From Parasutterella secunda (GTDB lineage Bacteria; Pseudomonadota; Gammaproteobacteria; Burkholderiales; Burkholderiaceae_F), in assembly GCF_016901835.1 (NCBI RefSeq), contig NZ_JACJKX010000003.1, positions 1 through 64,000 on the forward strand: a DNA stretch of 64,000 nt. The letters are read 5' to 3'. Below the pieces are notes generated by a model. The model made no database searches and had not been told where the DNA came from. It saw nothing but the letters and a program-made list of their open reading frames with translations. Position numbers and translations under genes: made by a program. Shown one piece after another: positions 61,724 to 64,000 of this stretch. Each line of letters opens with the position of its first letter. Positions within the stretch are counted from its first letter, which is position 1.

Positions 61724-62035
61724 TTATTTCTCATCCTCCATGCGCTTGAGTTGGCGATTAAGTTTGAACTCTCTCCAGTCTGAGCATCTCTTTTCTATGT
61801 GAAGACCGAACTCGATTTGATCGAGCATGATCCGAACGTCGGCTAACTCTTCTGCAATATGGTCTTTCAGGAAGTCGCGCTCGGTGTTGTAAAACGAGGT
61901 CCGTTTGTCATCTTTGCGCAGATCGACGAGTTTTTGAATTGCTTCATTGAGCTCTTTTAACTCTTCTTGTGTTTTCATCAGCTGCGACTGTTCGCCGTAG
62001 TGTTTAAAAATGCGTTGGATCTTAGCTTCACTCAT
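61724..62035 (-). CDS. MazG-like NTP pyrophosphohydrolase-type phage protein
   Basis: A 103-residue helical protein. TQEELKELNEAIQKL supplies the EExxE block and AEELADVRIMLDQIE the ExxD block typical of all-alpha NTP pyrophosphatases (MazG/dUTPase-2 group). Such phage enzymes hydrolyse nucleoside triphosphates or alarmones. The start at 62035 follows GGAG and overlaps the DUF551 gene stop by 4 bases. Confidence 0.82.
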   Translation of the reverse strand: MSEAKIQRIFKHYGEQSQLMKTQEELKELNEAIQKLVDLRKDDKRTSFYNTERDFLKDHIAEELADVRIMLDQIEFGLHIEKRCSDWREFKLNRQLKRMEDEK

Positions 62036-62436
62036 TCTTTGCTCTCCGGTTGATACGGCTCGGGCAGTTCGGCCCATGCAATTACTTCAGTATCGGGGCG
62101 ATTGTCGAACATCTCCCATTCGCCACATTCCTTAGAGTCAGCCCATGTATCTTTCTCAACTTTCTTTACTTGGCTTTTCCCGTAGTGCTTTACAATGGTC
62201 ACAAGATATGCTTTCGTGTAGCTTTTCGGTTTTTCTTTGGGATACGGATGCCACGTTGTCGTTTCTTTCTTGCCTAGTTCATACATTTTGTTAAACATCG
62301 GCATAGCCCCGTCAAACAAATGATCGTAGGCAATGCAGTCGATCATTCCAGTCCAGTTCATTCCACGAATGAGACTCTCAAAGTCCGACTTAATCTTTTC
62401 TTTTGCTGGTGCTTTTGGCGAAATTCCATTATTCAT
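62032..62436 (-). CDS. DUF551-type phage protein
   Basis: A 134-residue protein. The C-terminal half matches DUF551: TTWHPYPKEKPKSYTKAYLV, WADSKECGEWEMF and EVIAWAELPEPYQP. The N-terminal 55 residues are a helical extension (SDFESLIRGMNWTGMIDC). Family function is unknown; it is common in phages and prophages. It overlaps its neighbours on both sides, as expected for a tight phage operon. Confidence 0.85.
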   Translation of the reverse strand: MNNGISPKAPAKEKIKSDFESLIRGMNWTGMIDCIAYDHLFDGAMPMFNKMYELGKKETTTWHPYPKEKPKSYTKAYLVTIVKHYGKSQVKKVEKDTWADSKECGEWEMFDNRPDTEVIAWAELPEPYQPESKE

Positions 62437-62469
62437 TTTCTAACTCCGGCTGATATGGTTCAGGCATAT

Positions 62470-62673
62470 CTATATACGCCAAGCGGTGATATATACGAAA
62501 TACATATTTGAATGCCCATCACCGAAACCATCGGCATCATCTATATAGGTGTCGGTATCAACACCGCCATCTCTGTTTGTGACAAAAACAGTGGTCATCT
62601 CGTAAGGTCTTTTACCTTCGGTTATTTTTCCGTATTTATTAACTTTTACCGGGTGCCAGTCAACGTGCGTCAT
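62470..62673 (-). CDS. DUF551-like small protein, C-terminus lost by a one-base frameshift
   Basis: A 67-residue frame (MTHVDWHPVKVNKYGKITEG...) that resembles the neighbouring DUF551 protein: VFVTNRDGGV, then VYITAW near the end, after which it stops at RI. Reading on in the -1 frame from about 62478 gives AYIDMPEPYQPELENE, the expected DUF551 tail, ending at 62429 and overlapping the next gene. One base appears to be missing after TGG. The start at 62673 follows GGAG; an ATG at 62685 is also in frame. Probably a decaying or mis-assembled gene. Confidence 0.7.
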   Translation of the reverse strand: MTHVDWHPVKVNKYGKITEGKRPYEMTTVFVTNRDGGVDTDTYIDDADGFGDGHSNMYFVYITAWRI

Positions 62674-62684
62674 GATTTTCTCCA

Positions 62685-63224
62685 TTACTTCAATAATTCG
62701 ATTTTCTGCCTAACCGCCTTAACAATTAGCGCCTCATAGCGTGCGTCATATTCGGCCATATGCTGACAAGTATCAATCATCGTCGCTTGTTCTTTTAAGT
62801 CGTCAAGTTTTTCTTGGCTCAAAAAGTCTCGAATTGTTCTCACGTCACGCAGTTGGTAATACTTCCATGGAATTTCGATTTGAAAATGTTTGAACCAATA
62901 TTCGAGGTGTTTATAGTCGAAGTCCGGCGAGCACCCCCAAAAGTAATCCGGCTCGTTCTCCTTAATGAAGTCATTTAATCGGTTTAAAGCTATTTCGAGC
63001 CCATAACGGCGTTCGCTAGAATCAAAAGCCCTTTGTATTGCGGGCCTTTCTGGAACTGTCGACCACCAAAGCAACGTATCCAGGTCAAATTTTCCCGGGT
63101 GTGAATTAGGATCAATCAACAGGGTCAAGCCATAAGCACCACAACTCGCGGCAATTTCCAAGATCGTAGAACCCGGTTCTTTTCCGAGTGTTTCAATGTC
63201 AATCACTAAATCAACGTACTTCAT
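62685..63224 (-). CDS. DEDDh-family 3'-5' exonuclease
   Basis: A 179-residue nuclease of the DnaQ-like fold, close to phage exonucleases of the T4 DexA/Rv2179c type. Metal-binding residues: D9 and E11 in LVIDIETLG, aspartate in CSPDFDYKHLEYW, and the HMAEYDARYEA block with the H-x4-D arrangement of the DEDDh class. The start at 63224 has GGGG at proper distance; ATG at 63230 abuts the ribosome site, and an in-frame start at 63320 would overlap the next gene. Confidence 0.88.
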   Translation of the reverse strand: MKYVDLVIDIETLGKEPGSTILEIAASCGAYGLTLLIDPNSHPGKFDLDTLLWWSTVPERPAIQRAFDSSERRYGLEIALNRLNDFIKENEPDYFWGCSPDFDYKHLEYWFKHFQIEIPWKYYQLRDVRTIRDFLSQEKLDDLKEQATMIDTCQHMAEYDARYEALIVKAVRQKIELLK

Positions 63225-63255
63225 TTTCATCCCCTTTAAAAAACACCAGCCAGAT

Positions 63256-63474
63256 TCACTTCGCTTTCTCCTTGCGATAGTCAATCCCGATCTGATCCTG
63301 AGCTCTGCGTAGCTGAACAATCAGCGACAAAAGCTGCTCTCTGAGCTCGTCGTGGTGTCCGATCATGCAGTCTCTTGCCGCTTGGATCTTTTCGCGTGCG
63401 GTTTGCAGTTCGACCGATGCCATCAGAAGTTCTTCGGTTCGGGTAGCAATTCTGTTGTTGAAAATTGGGTTCAT
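63256..63474 (-). CDS. Small helical phage protein, unknown function
   Basis: A 72-residue protein, almost wholly helical and charged (ELLMASVELQTAREKIQAAR, LREQLLSLIVQLRRAQDQIG). No family assigned. It overlaps the upstream gene by 4 bases (ATGA), which supports this frame over the alternative 63281-63484. Confidence 0.65.
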   Translation of the reverse strand: MNPIFNNRIATRTEELLMASVELQTAREKIQAARDCMIGHHDELREQLLSLIVQLRRAQDQIGIDYRKEKAK

Positions 63475-63677
63475 TCTTCTTCACTGCCTCTATCTATGTT
63501 GATTAGAATTTCGTCAACTGTTGTTTTTGTAGTGATGATTCGATTGAATGACAAAAATAAGATTTTGTAATCCTTAAGATAATTCCTATCTGTCATATCG
63601 TGAATCAAAACCTCGCGCTTACCGTTTTGTTCGGTTCTGATCTGACGGAGGAACTCGATCAGGTTATCTAAAGTCAT
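63471..63677 (-). CDS. Small phage protein, unknown function
   Basis: A 68-residue protein beginning MTLDNLIEFLRQIRTEQNGK with REVLIHDMTDRNYL. I recognise no family. The start at 63677 overlaps the upstream stop as TGATG; a longer frame from 63728 would overlap the HAD gene by 50 bases. Confidence 0.65.
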   Translation of the reverse strand: MTLDNLIEFLRQIRTEQNGKREVLIHDMTDRNYLKDYKILFLSFNRIITTKTTVDEILINIDRGSEEE

Positions 63678-64000
63678 CAGAAATCTCCCTCTGCACATTG
63701 AAGACACGTAACGCCATTGCGGCGCCACATGTCAACAACCTGTTTGCGGTCATCAACAGTGAAAAGAACTTCGTAGCCTTCAGCCTTAAGTTTGTCTAGC
63801 ATTTCTTGCTTTACCTGATAATCAGGCCGATAGTCTCCAGCCGGACGCATGTATAAGTTCGTCAAAAGGGTGTGCCAACCAAGGGTTTTATGCAGCCACT
63901 CTTCAGTCTGTTGACGATAATTTTCGGGTCTGCCCGTAAAAATAAAAACCTTCAACTTATCTGTTGTGGAAGATCGATAAAGCCAATCAAGAACGGCTTT
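63677..64000 (-). CDS. HAD-type phosphatase domain (polynucleotide kinase 3'-phosphatase-like), 5' end missing
   Basis: The frame is open to the right edge of the window, so the N-terminus, including the DxD nucleophile, lies outside. Visible: AVLDWLYRSS, the second HAD motif in KVFIFTGRPENYR, a lysine in YQVKQEMLDKL, and the acidic third motif VLFTVDDRKQVVDMWR. This is the order seen in T4 Pnkp-type phosphatase domains and small phage phosphatases that act on nucleic-acid ends. At least 107 residues are encoded here. Confidence 0.82.
   Translation of the reverse strand, partial: KAVLDWLYRSSTTDKLKVFIFTGRPENYRQQTEEWLHKTLGWHTLLTNLYMRPAGDYRPDYQVKQEMLDKLKAEGYEVLFTVDDRKQVVDMWRRNGVTCLQCAEGDF

Overview
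The window looks like a chromosome segment of an anaerobic, gut-type betaproteobacterium, most likely of the Sutterellaceae (Sutterella, Parasutterella or Turicimonas type). The reasons are an EF-P with Arg32 next to its rhamnosyltransferase EarP, infC with an AUC start, the thrS-infC-rpmI-rplT and uvrC-pgsA orders, a TRAP transporter, a DcuC-type C4-dicarboxylate carrier, and many peptidases with almost no sugar catabolism. Genus is inferred from gene content only.

Layout. 0-11 kb: RlmN-like methylase, DEAD-box helicase, lipoprotein, M24 aminopeptidase, an AAA-ATPase/nuclease-like protein, a MATE exporter, an orphan HTH protein and a TRAP operon in the order P-M-Q. 11-20 kb: an unknown protein, gamma-glutamyltransferase with an unclassified membrane transporter, a Lys/Ala/Pro-tailed membrane protein, a DMT exporter, an M20 peptidase and an iron alcohol dehydrogenase. 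20-25 kb: translation block thrS-infC-rpmI-rplT, then gltX. 25-32 kb: a giant BadF/HgdC-type activase-dehydratase fusion, a partner of unknown function, and two cyclophilins with a TPR protein. 32-38 kb: cysS-alkA-like-accA-tilS, then an M20D amidohydrolase. 38-48 kb: two identical tRNA-Arg(ACG)-terminator cassettes flank an AAA/DUF234 ATPase, an SDR, a lipoprotein, lpxH, pepT, a DcuC carrier, a C69 dipeptidase and a DUF486 protein. 48-57.7 kb: nitroreductase with a coiled-coil extension, YgbA-type protein, nucleoside hydrolase-ribokinase, efp-earP, uvrC-pgsA, an NhaC-type antiporter and a BOF protein.

57.9-64 kb: a tRNA cluster (Gly-Cys-Gly-Leu) ends in tRNA-Leu(UAA). A P4-type integrase follows directly, then the left part of an integrated phage-like element: two small unknown proteins, a BRO/ORF6C antirepressor, a MazG-like protein, DUF551-type proteins (one frameshifted), a DEDDh exonuclease and a HAD phosphatase domain cut by the window end.

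The most interesting signal is upstream of thrS. A promoter, a 14-codon leader peptide with four consecutive threonine codons, a hairpin over its end and a strong intrinsic terminator lie just before the thrS start. This is the layout of a ribosome-mediated transcription attenuator acting on a tRNA synthetase gene. Other points of interest are the 10-bp-periodic repeats between tRNA-Leu and the integrase, the structured region before the BRO gene, and the duplicated tRNA-Arg cassettes.
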